The notes: generated from the letters alone by a model not told the origin. 8,866 nucleotides of DNA from Chloroflexota bacterium (GCA_016196905.1 JACPWV010000183.1:1-8866), one strand, 5' to 3'; shown: positions 1-5,800, numbered from the stretch's first letter. Numbers and translations: made by a program.

Positions 1-2
1 GC

Positions 3-113
3 GATCCCCAGAATCGCACCGCGGACTTCGCTGCCATGGAGCTTTACGCCGCCAGTGTGATCTCCAGCGATCCCTATCGTGTCATCGCCCTCTTGGGCGA
101 GCAGTGGGGGTGA
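3..113 (+). CDS. C-terminal end of an unidentified protein (5' truncated by the window edge)
   Basis: An open frame enters from the left edge and gives 36 codons ending at a TGA at 111-113. The visible tail contains DFAAMELYAASVI and ends in LLGEQWG. It has no motif I recognise, so no function is offered. The frame is preferred because one other + frame stops at 58-60 and the remaining open frame gives an Arg/Cys-rich, implausible peptide. The next gene starts three bases after this stop, and its ribosome binding site overlaps the end of this gene. The two are therefore probably co-transcribed and translationally coupled. Confidence 0.55.
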   Translation, partial: DPQNRTADFAAMELYAASVISSDPYRVIALLGEQWG

Positions 114-116
114 GCG

Positions 117-548
117 ATGAATGTGCGCTATCAAATCCGCAGCCTGGGGTTGGGTTCGATCTTCAAATTCGGGTGCTTGTTGGGAGGTCTCTTCAGCATC
201 CTTCCAGCGGTGGTGTGCGGCTTTGGCAGCCTTTCGCTGGCCGCGGCTATGCGGCGACTGCTGGAGAGCTGGCAGCGAGGAGGTATCTCGATCCTAGGGC
301 AAGAGATCCGCATCGATCTCGTGGATATACTGCGGCTGGAGCCGCTATTGCACGTGCTTCAACGCTTCGACGATCTTTCCATCGCCACCTTGCTCCTCCT
401 CATCCTGGTAGGATCATTGCTCGGAGGCTTGCTGGTAGCCATTTTGCTCTGGCTCTTGGGCCTGGCCTACAACGTCTTGGCCGCCCTCACCGGCGGCCTC
501 AGCCTAAACTTGCGCGAGACGCCCTCCGACCGTACGATACCTCAATAA
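117..548 (+). CDS. Small membrane protein, DUF3566-like
   Basis: This encodes 143 residues with two long hydrophobic segments, at about residues 14-46 and 88-117. They are separated by a mainly amphipathic stretch with several acidic residues. The C-terminal part, LAYNVLAALTGGLSLNL at about 116-132, resembles the end of the DUF3566 family (a membrane helix followed by YN-lAaxxGG-x-x-x-L). In Actinobacteria such proteins are often encoded beside gyrA, and their function is not established. The family match is from memory of the pattern, not from a search. The ATG at 117 follows a G-rich ribosome binding site (GGGGGTGA) that overlaps the upstream stop. The protein ends soon after the conserved tail, so it looks full length. 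Base composition drops sharply just after this gene. Confidence 0.7.
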   Translation: MNVRYQIRSLGLGSIFKFGCLLGGLFSILPAVVCGFGSLSLAAAMRRLLESWQRGGISILGQEIRIDLVDILRLEPLLHVLQRFDDLSIATLLLLILVGSLLGGLLVAILLWLLGLAYNVLAALTGGLSLNLRETPSDRTIPQ

Positions 549-595
549 TTTCCTTTCAGAACGTGGTGTGTCAGACTACCGTAGCGGTATTCCAA

Positions 596-994
596 ATGGA
601 AACAGTCCATGATCAACTTCATGACGCTTATATCACGGCAATTCATTTTACTGAATCGCAGTTGGTACTGGCTGTATCGCGCCGTACCTATTCATACCGA
701 GCGCGAGATTTAGTTGATTCGAAGCGCTCCAGGCTGATCTTTACGGGAGTATTGGATTTGGACGTGCAAAAAGCTGGTGGGCGTAGCTGGTTCACTCGTA
801 GACCTAGGTTTTACAAGACAGCACGAGGCTTGCTAGCACTCGGTGATAGCCTACCTGGTCTCCGAGAATCCATTTCACTGGTCCAACGTGTAGAAGACGG
901 ATATGTTCTTGACACCAATCTTTCAGGCGAATTCTACATCAAGGCGTCCAGAAGTTACCTAGAAGATTGGGTTGCTGTGGATCAAGCGCGCTAA
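596..994 (+). CDS. Orphan ~132-residue protein, immunity-protein-like fold suspected
   Basis: The frame encodes a soluble-looking protein of 132 residues from the ATG at 596. The N-terminus has the pattern LHDAYITAIHFTESQLVLAV, then SRLIFTGVLDLDV. An initial HDA followed by alternating hydrophobic beta strands and an F-x-G-V strand is seen in many small hypothetical proteins, including immunity proteins of polymorphic toxin systems. This is a resemblance, not a match. There is no signal peptide or membrane helix. No convincing Shine-Dalgarno precedes 596, and GTG codons at 563 and 566 are alternative starts. The gene is clearly AT-richer than its neighbours: bases 601-660 have 23 G/C of 60, against 41 of 60 for bases 1261-1320 in the next gene. 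This suggests recent acquisition. No toxin gene is adjacent. Confidence 0.5.
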   Translation: METVHDQLHDAYITAIHFTESQLVLAVSRRTYSYRARDLVDSKRSRLIFTGVLDLDVQKAGGRSWFTRRPRFYKTARGLLALGDSLPGLRESISLVQRVEDGYVLDTNLSGEFYIKASRSYLEDWVAVDQAR

Positions 995-1049
995 TGCCCG
1001 CTGCAAACTACCTTAACCACTTCGGCTCAATAGGCCAGGCGACCAGAGA

Positions 1050-1148
1050 TGTAGGGCGGGTTTCGTTACCTGCCCTATTGTTCTGGCCTGCACCCAGAGC
1101 AACCTCATCGAAGATGATCAAAGGCCGGGTAGTGAAACCCGGCCTACA
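1050..1148. repeat. Pair of inverted REP-like palindromes (REPIN-like)
   Basis: Two 28-base units lie in opposite orientation, at 1050-1077 (plus) and 1148-1121 (minus). They agree at 22 of 28 positions when read in the same direction. Each begins TGTAGG[G/C]CGGGTTTC and folds into a hairpin. The first has stem 1052-1061 with 1068-1077 (10 pairs, one G-T wobble). The second has stem 1122-1130 with 1137-1145 (9 perfect pairs). The G to C difference at stem position 1056 is matched by a C to G difference at its partner 1073, so pairing is conserved. An outer arm pair AGGCCAG (1032-1038) and CTGGCCT (1083-1089) encloses the first hairpin. The arrangement is that of REPIN/BIME elements mobilised by RAYT (TnpA_REP) transposases. 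No RAYT gene lies in the window. The hairpins may also act as a weak terminator for the gene ending at 994. Confidence 0.6.
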
Positions 1149-1176
1149 ATTGATAATCTCCTTAGAGTCTAACCTC

Positions 1177-1204
1177 TTGCCATCGTTTTAAAGTCCGCTA
1201 TCAT
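1177..1204 (+). promoter_or_regulatory. Promoter of the PIG-L operon, probably giving a leaderless mRNA
   Basis: A -35 box TTGCCA (1177-1182, five of six matches to TTGACA) is followed by a 16-base spacer. The -10 box is TATCAT (1199-1204, five of six matches to TATAAT). The expected transcription start, about seven bases beyond the -10, falls at roughly 1211-1212, which is the ATG of the next gene. There is no Shine-Dalgarno between the promoter and that ATG, which agrees with leaderless translation. Confidence 0.55.
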
Positions 1205-1211
1205 TCTTCGC

Positions 1212-1967
1212 ATGCCCTCGCTTTTGCTCATCGCCTCCCATCCAGACGACGAGACCATCTTCGCCGGCGGGACGCTGGCCATGTACGCTCAGCGCGGCGT
1301 GGAGGTCTATATCTGCTCGGTGACACGCGGCGAGGGCGGGGAGGTGGGCGAGCCCCCGCTCTGCGCTCGAGAGGATCTAGGCCGCGTGCGGGAACAGGAG
1401 CTGCGCTGCGCCGCGGCCCAGATCGGAGCTAAAGATGTCCTCTGCCTGGACTACATCGACCCGGAGATGGTCGATGACCAGCTGTGGGCCATCGAGGCGG
1501 ATCCCGTCGAGTTCGAGGGGAAAGTCATCGAAGTGCTTCGCCGGCTGCGGCCGGATATCGTCATCACCCACGGCGCCAACGGCGAGTACGGCCACCCCCA
1601 ACACGTGTACACCCATCGCATCGTGACCAAAGCCTTCGCCTCAGCCGGGCGCGCCGCTGCTTTCCCCGAGCAGGGCCTCGAACCTTATCGACCCAAGAAG
1701 CTTTATTATTTTGGGGGCTATTTCGACGAGGGCGAGGAGTGGAGCATGAACCGGGATAACCCGGCCCACGTCATCTTCGATGTCACGCCTTGGCTGGACC
1801 TCAAGGAGAAGATGGCACTGTGCCACCGCACTCAGCACGCCCTGTTTCTGCGCGAGAGCGGAACGACGCGAATTAGGGATACGCTCTTGACCGTGGAGTC
1901 CTTCAGCCGCGCCCACCCGCGCAGCGGTGGGATGGAGAGGGGCCTTTTTCAAGGGATCGAAGCGTGA
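1212..1967 (+). CDS. PIG-L/LmbE family zinc-dependent N-deacetylase
   Basis: This encodes 251 residues of the PIG-L (LmbE) family, which removes acyl groups from N-acylated sugars and related amides. Members include MshB, Mca and BshB. The N-terminus carries the family motif SHPDDE (residues 9-14). By homology to MshB, H10 and D13 are zinc ligands and D12 is the general base. The second motif, HGANGEYGHPQH (120-131), supplies the third ligand, H131. The usual HPDH is HPQH here. TRGEGGE (38-44) is typical of the Mca/MshB-like branch. The length is normal and no signal peptide is seen, so it is probably cytoplasmic. The stop codon overlaps the start of the next gene, so they form an operon. The substrate cannot be read from the sequence; a sugar-like N-acetyl compound is the natural guess. 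Confidence 0.92.
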   Translation: MPSLLLIASHPDDETIFAGGTLAMYAQRGVEVYICSVTRGEGGEVGEPPLCAREDLGRVREQELRCAAAQIGAKDVLCLDYIDPEMVDDQLWAIEADPVEFEGKVIEVLRRLRPDIVITHGANGEYGHPQHVYTHRIVTKAFASAGRAAAFPEQGLEPYRPKKLYYFGGYFDEGEEWSMNRDNPAHVIFDVTPWLDLKEKMALCHRTQHALFLRESGTTRIRDTLLTVESFSRAHPRSGGMERGLFQGIEA

Positions 1968-2833
1968 TGGCTCGGCCGGAAGGTCACCAGCGAAGGATCG
2001 ATTACGCCATCTCCAGCAGCGCCATCCGCGGCGATACCAGCAAGCTGGGCCGGCTCACCCAACTGGGCTTCGATCAGCTCGAATTGGGATTCTTCGACGA
2101 GTATCAACTGCCCCGGGTGATGGATTTCGCTGCGCGGGAGGGGTTACAATACGGTTTTCACGACCCCCTGCCCAAGCCGCCCGATTATAGCTATCCCTTC
2201 CTCACCGATCCCGATGAGGCCAAACGCCAGCGCACCTTAGATAGCATTGGCCGCAGCCTGGATACCGCTACTCGATATGGAGCCTTCTACCTGATCGGAC
2301 ACCTACCCTCGGTGATCTTCGAGCCGCGTCCGGGGCTGGACCCAAAAGAGATTTTCAGGCTGGCCCAGGATAGTTGTGCGCGGCTGGCCGCCTGGAGCGA
2401 GGCCGCGGGGATCCCCATCGTGCTGGAGAACGTGGGCCCCAACCCCTACTTCCACCGAGCCGAGGACTTTCTGAAGATCTTCCGCGCCTATCCGCCCCTC
2501 AAATTTTGTCTGGACCTCGGCCATCTCCACCTCTCCGCGCATCATTACGACATCGATCCCCTGGCCTTCGCCGAGTTGTTATCTCCTCACACCGCGGTCA
2601 TCCACGTGTACAACACCACCCCGCAAGTTTTTCGCACCCATCACCACGTGCCCGCCCATCCCTCGCTGCGGCCTGAAGAGGGCTGGCTGGACATCCCAGC
2701 CCTCCTGAAGAGAGCCATCAGCCCAGCATCGAGCTGCACCCTGGTCTTCGAGCATACCCCGCAATATACGGACGATCGGGCTTTTATCGGCGAGGGCATC
2801 GCCTGGGTGAAAGCGGTGGTGGGTGATTTCTAG
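1967..2833 (+). CDS. TIM-barrel sugar phosphate isomerase/epimerase (AP endonuclease 2 family)
   Basis: This encodes 288 residues from the ATG at 1967, which shares one base with the upstream TGA (TGATG). A GTG at 1964 is an alternative start one codon longer, and AAGGGA at 1951-1956 could serve either. The protein has the pattern of the xylose isomerase-like TIM barrel family. Candidate divalent-metal ligands stand at strand ends: E154 in VLENVGP, D183 and H186 in CLDLGHLH, H213 in IHVYNT, and E262 in VFEHTP. H65 (GFHDP) and H112 (IGHLPS) add to the active-site rim. Family members isomerise or epimerise sugars or act as endonuclease IV. The metal set fits both, but the DNA-binding features of Nfo are not obvious and the operon partner is a deacetylase, so a sugar-type substrate is more likely. 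It probably acts in the same pathway as the PIG-L protein. Confidence 0.85.
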   Translation: MARPEGHQRRIDYAISSSAIRGDTSKLGRLTQLGFDQLELGFFDEYQLPRVMDFAAREGLQYGFHDPLPKPPDYSYPFLTDPDEAKRQRTLDSIGRSLDTATRYGAFYLIGHLPSVIFEPRPGLDPKEIFRLAQDSCARLAAWSEAAGIPIVLENVGPNPYFHRAEDFLKIFRAYPPLKFCLDLGHLHLSAHHYDIDPLAFAELLSPHTAVIHVYNTTPQVFRTHHHVPAHPSLRPEEGWLDIPALLKRAISPASSCTLVFEHTPQYTDDRAFIGEGIAWVKAVVGDF

Positions 2834-2890
2834 TTCGATTTTCGATCGACCAACCTCAGGCAAGCGATCCATGTAGATCTAAATCGATCT

Positions 2891-2905
2891 CGATTCCCCG
2901 AATCG
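2891..2905. other. Small perfect hairpin between convergent genes
   Basis: CGATTC (2891-2896) and GAATCG (2900-2905) form a six-pair stem with a CCC loop. It lies between the stop codons of the convergent TIM-barrel gene and dtd. There is no good T-run on either strand, so at most it is a weak transcription barrier. The rest of 2834-2947 shows nothing further. Confidence 0.3.
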
Positions 2906-2947
2906 GCCCCATCCTAATTTCCCGGAGCAGAGACGTGCGCCAAGTCC

Positions 2948-3394
2948 TTACAGCTCGGCGGTGTCCAGGACGATGGTCACCGGGCCGTCGTTGACCAACT
3001 CCACCTGCATCATGGCCCCGAAGCGGCCCGTCCCCACAACTAACCCCCAAGAGCGCAGGGCCTCGATGAATTCGCCGACCAGGGGCTCGGCCAGCTCGGG
3101 CGGGGCGGCCTCGATAAAGGAGGGACGCCGCCCCTTGCGCGCGTCGGCGTAGAGGGTGAACTGGGAAACCACCAGCGCGGCAGCCCCCACCTCCCTGGCC
3201 GAGCGGTTGAACTTGCCCTGCTCGTCGGCGAAGATGCGCAGGTGGGCGATCTTCTCCGCCAGTCTGCGGGCCTCGGTGCTCGTATCGCCATGGCCCACGC
3301 CTAAGAGCACGACCAGGCCCTGGCCGATATGGCCGATCGTCTCCCCATCGACGGCAACCGAGGCCCGGCTCACCCGCTGCACTACGGCGCGCAT
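2948..3394 (-). CDS. dtd: D-aminoacyl-tRNA deacylase
   Basis: This encodes 148 residues, the usual length for DTD. The cytoplasmic homodimer hydrolyses D-aminoacyl-tRNA (and achiral glycine mischarged on tRNA-Ala), keeping D-amino acids out of translation. The start [13 protein letters not shown] is typical. The signature SQFTLYAD lies at 77-84 with T80 at the classical position. The Gly-cisPro motif that blocks L-amino acids is in NDGPVT (135-140, G137-P138). GRFGAMMQV (123-131) precedes it, as in the family. The ATG at 3394 has an AGGG (3405-3402) seven bases upstream. The gene is transcribed divergently from the small alpha/beta-barrel gene at 3475 and converges on the TIM-barrel gene. Confidence 0.96.
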   Translation of the reverse strand: MRAVVQRVSRASVAVDGETIGHIGQGLVVLLGVGHGDTSTEARRLAEKIAHLRIFADEQGKFNRSAREVGAAALVVSQFTLYADARKGRRPSFIEAAPPELAEPLVGEFIEALRSWGLVVGTGRFGAMMQVELVNDGPVTIVLDTAEL

Positions 3395-3410
3395 GGCGCT
3401 GCCCTACGGT

Positions 3411-3439
3411 TTGCGTTCCTGCTCAGCTTGGGGTATCCT
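3411..3439 (+). promoter_or_regulatory. Candidate promoter for the gene at 3475
   Basis: TTGCGT (3411-3416) and TATCCT (3434-3439) are 17 bases apart. This puts the start near 3446 and gives a leader of about 30 bases. The -10 box sits on the left arm of a small inverted repeat, TCCTA (3436-3440) with TAGGA (3447-3451). The -35 is weak, so the call is tentative. Confidence 0.35.
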
Positions 3440-3464
3440 AATCGCATAGGACGAATAGGGTCAA
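3435..3464 (-). promoter_or_regulatory. Promoter of dtd
   Basis: On the minus strand TTGACC (3464-3459, five of six consensus) is followed after 18 bases by TAGGAT (3440-3435, four of six). The expected start is near 3428, leaving a leader of about 33 bases that contains the AGGG ribosome binding site. Its -10 box occupies nearly the same bases as the -10 box proposed for the divergent gene. The two promoters could not easily be occupied together. Confidence 0.45.
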
Positions 3465-3474
3465 GGCGGTCTAC

Positions 3475-3774
3475 ATGATCAAGCTGCTCATGAGTTGGGA
3501 TATCCTGCCCGGCAAAGAGGCGGAGTATATGGAGTTCGTCACCCAGGAGTTCGCCCCTGGCATGATGAAGCTGGGGCTGCAGCCCACCGAGGCCTGGTAC
3601 ACGGTGGCCGGCAATGGACCTCAGATCCTGGCCGGCAGCGTCGCCGAGGATCGGGAGACCATGCAGCGCATCCTGAAGTCGGAAGATTGGGATGCGCTGG
3701 AGCACAAGCTCCTCACCTATGTGACCAACTATAAATACAAGATCGTCCCCGCCACCGGCCATTTTCAGCTCTAA
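3475..3774 (+). CDS. Small dimeric alpha/beta-barrel (ABM/NIPSNAP-like) protein of unknown function
   Basis: This encodes 99 residues starting MIKLLMSWDILPGKEAEYM. A first strand, a PGK-type turn and a helix containing paired aromatic and acidic residues match one ferredoxin-like unit of dimeric alpha/beta-barrel proteins. The later strands WYTVAG (41-46) and QILAGSV (50-56) and the helix ETMQRIL (61-67) complete the beta-alpha-beta-beta-alpha pattern. Similar short proteins are, from memory, frequent in Chloroflexota. No catalytic residue is evident, and family members range from monooxygenases to stress proteins. AAGG (3463-3466) lies eight bases before the ATG. The gene is monocistronic, closed by the strong terminator at 3798-3837. 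Confidence 0.8.
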   Translation: MIKLLMSWDILPGKEAEYMEFVTQEFAPGMMKLGLQPTEAWYTVAGNGPQILAGSVAEDRETMQRILKSEDWDALEHKLLTYVTNYKYKIVPATGHFQL

Positions 3775-3797
3775 CCTCTCGAAGAAACCACGCAAGG

Positions 3798-3837
3798 AGG
3801 GCGTCCGCCCAAGGCGAACGCCCTTTATGTTTTTATT
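3798..3837 (+). terminator. Rho-independent terminator of the alpha/beta-barrel gene
   Basis: A 12-base arm (3798-3809) pairs with 3813-3824 with one C-A mismatch and a CAA loop. The arms begin AGGGCGT and end ACGCCCT. The stem runs straight into a T-rich tail, TTTATGTTTTTATTT (3824-3838). It begins 24 bases after the stop at 3774. On the minus strand the hairpin lacks a T-run, so it would terminate mainly rightward transcription. Confidence 0.85.
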
Positions 3838-3912
3838 TCGTTCCGATTGCTCCAAGTCGCGCGGCCCGTCCTATGGGGAGGCCTCGCCAGGATAGAGTCG
3901 GCAATGCTGGGA

Positions 3913-4191
3913 CTAATCCTCATCCGCCTTCGAAGCTGTTTTCTCCTTGGTGGTTTTGTCCTTGGGCGTCTTGGTCTCGCCCTCGCCGTCTTTAGGGGGG
4001 GAGCCACCCGAGGAGGAGCCGTAATCGGTCTTGTAAAAGCCGGAGCCTTTAAAGATGATTCCCGCCGGGGCGATGCGTCGCCGCGCCGAGCTGCCGCACT
4101 GGGGACACACCTCCGTCCGCTGGTCGGTCACCGGGCGGAACAGCTCGAAGCGGTTGCCACACGTCGGGCACTCGTACTCATAGAGGGGCAT
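3913..4191 (-). CDS. FmdB-family zinc ribbon protein
   Basis: This encodes 92 residues beginning MPLYEYECPTCG, the standard start of the FmdB/CxxC_CxxC_SSSS regulatory-protein family. Two CPxC knuckles, C8-C11 and C29-C32, form one zinc ribbon. The conserved FKGSGFYKTDY follows at 47-57. The last 35 residues are a charged Lys/Asp/Glu/Thr tail, probably disordered. The family's function is not settled: a regulatory role was proposed for FmdB of methylotrophs, and nucleic-acid or protein binding is inferred. The ATG at 4191 is chosen because GGAGG (4204-4200) lies eight bases upstream. An in-frame GTG at 4200 would overlap that site. A good promoter lies at 4285-4257, so the gene is probably transcribed independently of the ABC operon as well as by read-through. 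Confidence 0.9.
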   Translation of the reverse strand: MPLYEYECPTCGNRFELFRPVTDQRTEVCPQCGSSARRRIAPAGIIFKGSGFYKTDYGSSSGGSPPKDGEGETKTPKDKTTKEKTASKADED

Positions 4192-4228
4192 GCGGCCCAC
4201 CTCCCCATTAGGGTCTGCCTAATAATAG

Positions 4229-4247
4229 CTCCCCGCGTCGCGGAGAG
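4229..4247 (-). other. Hairpin at the 5' end of the zinc ribbon mRNA
   Basis: CTCCCCGC (4229-4236) pairs with GCGGAGAG (4240-4247) with one mismatch and a three-base loop. The proposed start of transcription is near 4250, so this hairpin would occupy the extreme 5' end of the leader, about 40 bases before the ATG. A 5' hairpin of this kind can protect an mRNA. It could instead be a weak terminator of the upstream operon, but no T-run follows it. Confidence 0.4.
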
Positions 4248-4256
4248 ACCTATTTA

Positions 4257-4285
4257 ATTCTATCGCTATAGCGCCACGATTTCAA
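4257..4285 (-). promoter_or_regulatory. Promoter of the zinc ribbon gene with a palindrome in its spacer
   Basis: On the minus strand TTGAAA (4285-4280) and TAGAAT (4262-4257), each five of six matches to consensus, are exactly 17 bases apart. The spacer holds the perfect ten-base palindrome CGCTATAGCG (4264-4273), a position typical of repressor or MerR-type activator sites. The leader would be about 58 bases. Confidence 0.6.
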
Positions 4286-4300
4286 GTCGGCAGGCTGCTT

Positions 4301-4753
4301 CTACCGAGTCGAACTCAGAAAGCGCTCCACCAGGGGTCCGATGATGACATAGCGAAACTCGCGGCCCTGCAGGGCGACATAGGCTGCATAGAGGCCGTAC
4401 AAGATCAAGAGGCCCCAGAGTAGGAAGATCAGGCACATGGGCAGGGAGAAGAAAAGCGGGAAGACCACCCCGCTCGGTTCTCGCGGGCGGAGCATCGTCA
4501 AAAAGCCCATGCCCCCGAAAATGACGATCATATAGAGGAAAAATGCGCCCAACCAAAGGAGAAGGCCGGCGAACTGGTAAGCCACGGCCTGCAGCGCGTG
4601 GCGAGCTACATAGGGCGATTTGTCCTTCTGCAGCAGCCAGATCAACGCGGCCCCTATTATGCCCACAGTTTGAACGATGATCAGGGCGTGGGCCAGGGCG
4701 GCGGCGACGCGTTCGTCGGAGCTGATCTCCGCCCGGGCGACTCTTGCCGACAT
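4301..4753 (-). CDS. DUF4870-family membrane protein
   Basis: This encodes 150 residues. SSDERVAAALAH (11-22) followed by a hydrophobic helix and LQKDKSPYVARHALQA (41-56) is the DUF4870 pattern. The family has a short N-terminal D-E-R box, a helix ending in W-L-x-x-K-D-K-S-P, then two more helices. Membrane segments lie at about 20-41, 56-85 and 97-127. The function of the family is unknown. A strong AAAGGAG stands six bases before the ATG. The gap from the permease stop is only 12 bases, so it is the third gene of the ABC operon and may be an accessory of the transporter. Confidence 0.85.
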   Translation of the reverse strand: MSARVARAEISSDERVAAALAHALIIVQTVGIIGAALIWLLQKDKSPYVARHALQAVAYQFAGLLLWLGAFFLYMIVIFGGMGFLTMLRPREPSGVVFPLFFSLPMCLIFLLWGLLILYGLYAAYVALQGREFRYVIIGPLVERFLSSTR

Positions 4754-4765
4754 GGCTGCTCCTTT

Positions 4766-5800
4766 CTAGACGATCTCCCGGCGCAGAGTGGTGGCGCTCA
4801 GAAGCAGCGCGCCGACGGCGAAAGCTAACAAGATGGCCAGATCGGGGGCCACCTGACCCAGTCCAAAGCTTTTGATCATCACCCCGGTCATGGCCCGATT
4901 GGCGTAGGTGAGGGGCATCAAGTAAGCGATGGCTTGTAAAAAACCAGGCAGATCCTTCACCGGCAGGAGAATACCCGAAAGCAACGCCTGGGGCACAATC
5001 ACCAGAGGGATAAACTGGACCACCTGGAGCTCGGTGCGGGCATAGGTGGATAGAAAGATGCCCAGGTTCACCGCTCCCACGGTGAGGATTGCCTCCAAAA
5101 GGAAGACCAGCGCCAGGTTGCCCACGTAATGGATGCGCAAGACAAAGATGGTGAAGAGCAGGATCACCGCCGACTGGAGCAGAGCGAAAACCCCGAAGCC
5201 CAGCATGTAGCCGAGCACGATCTCTGCCCGGCTGATTGGGGTGGCCAGCAACCGCTCCATGGTGCCCTGGGCCCGTTCGCGCAGGAAGGAGACGCCGGTG
5301 AGGAGGAAAATCGAGGGTCCGCCCGGGGATGGGGCAATGCTGGCCAGTCGCTGACTGAGCGTTGCGCTGAGGGTGGCCAGGATGGCACCGCTCTGGCCCG
5401 GGTTGGATCCCTCCAACAGGATCTGGATCTGAGCTCCGCTTCCCTGCAGCAGCCCCCGGGTGAGTTCGGCAGGGAAAATCAAAACCACCTCCAGCGACCC
5501 GTCCCGTAGTTCGGATTCGGCCTCTTCCCGCTCGATGGACCTCACCCTCAGCCGATCGTTCTCCCGTAGCGTCTTGACTAGTTCCTCGGCCGCCGAAAGA
5601 TGAAGGTTCGGCGGCAGGCGAACCCCCTCGTCTTCTATCACCACCCCCACTTCGATGGGCGAGGCCTGGATGCGCAGGATGAACCCCAGCAGCCCCATCA
5701 CCAGCATGGGGACGAAAAAGATGAGCCCTACGCTGCGGTGATCGCGGCGGATCTGCTGCACGATCCGTCGAGCGAGGATGAGCACCCGCTCAGGCTGCAT
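4766..5800 (-). CDS. ABC-2 type transporter permease
   Basis: This encodes 344 residues of the ABC-2 membrane family (YhhJ/DrrB-like), the transmembrane half of an exporter. One N-terminal helix (about 24-42) is followed by a large extracytoplasmic domain (about 45-158). The cytoplasmic coupling segment is FLRERAQGTMERLLATP (172-188). The remaining helices lie at about 198-222, 227-250, 260-280 and 320-338. VPQALLSGILLPVKDLP (269-285) and MPLTYA (295-300) are classical for the family. The helix that should precede FLRER is very short here (about SIFLLTGVSF, 163-172, directly after PSPGGP). Related proteins carry a fuller helix, so a deletion is possible. The ATG overlaps the end of the ATPase gene by 11 bases and has a GGAGGGG-type binding site. 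The substrate is unknown; drugs, lipids or peptides are typical. Confidence 0.93.
   Translation of the reverse strand: MQPERVLILARRIVQQIRRDHRSVGLIFFVPMLVMGLLGFILRIQASPIEVGVVIEDEGVRLPPNLHLSAAEELVKTLRENDRLRVRSIEREEAESELRDGSLEVVLIFPAELTRGLLQGSGAQIQILLEGSNPGQSGAILATLSATLSQRLASIAPSPGGPSIFLLTGVSFLRERAQGTMERLLATPISRAEIVLGYMLGFGVFALLQSAVILLFTIFVLRIHYVGNLALVFLLEAILTVGAVNLGIFLSTYARTELQVVQFIPLVIVPQALLSGILLPVKDLPGFLQAIAYLMPLTYANRAMTGVMIKSFGLGQVAPDLAILLAFAVGALLLSATTLRREIV

Noticed and set aside
104..595. Long + frame continuing through 104-994 as one 296-residue protein
   Set aside because: The first half is an out-of-frame reading of the DUF3566-like gene, rich in Arg/His/Pro and not protein-like. Only the part from about 596 looks like a real protein, so no fusion is claimed.
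1122..1158. Second REP-like hairpin as a dedicated Rho-independent terminator
   Set aside because: The stem is good, but the following bases (ACAATTGATAATC) are not a U-tract. The near-identical inverted partner points to a repeat element instead.
3382..3855. 157-residue minus-strand frame over the alpha/beta-barrel gene and the dtd promoter
   Set aside because: It overlaps the strong terminator and the divergent promoters, has no recognisable pattern, and is antisense to a clear gene.
3847..4257. 136-residue plus-strand frame over the zinc ribbon gene
   Set aside because: It is the antisense of the FmdB-family gene, which has intact CPxC knuckles and a strong ribosome binding site.
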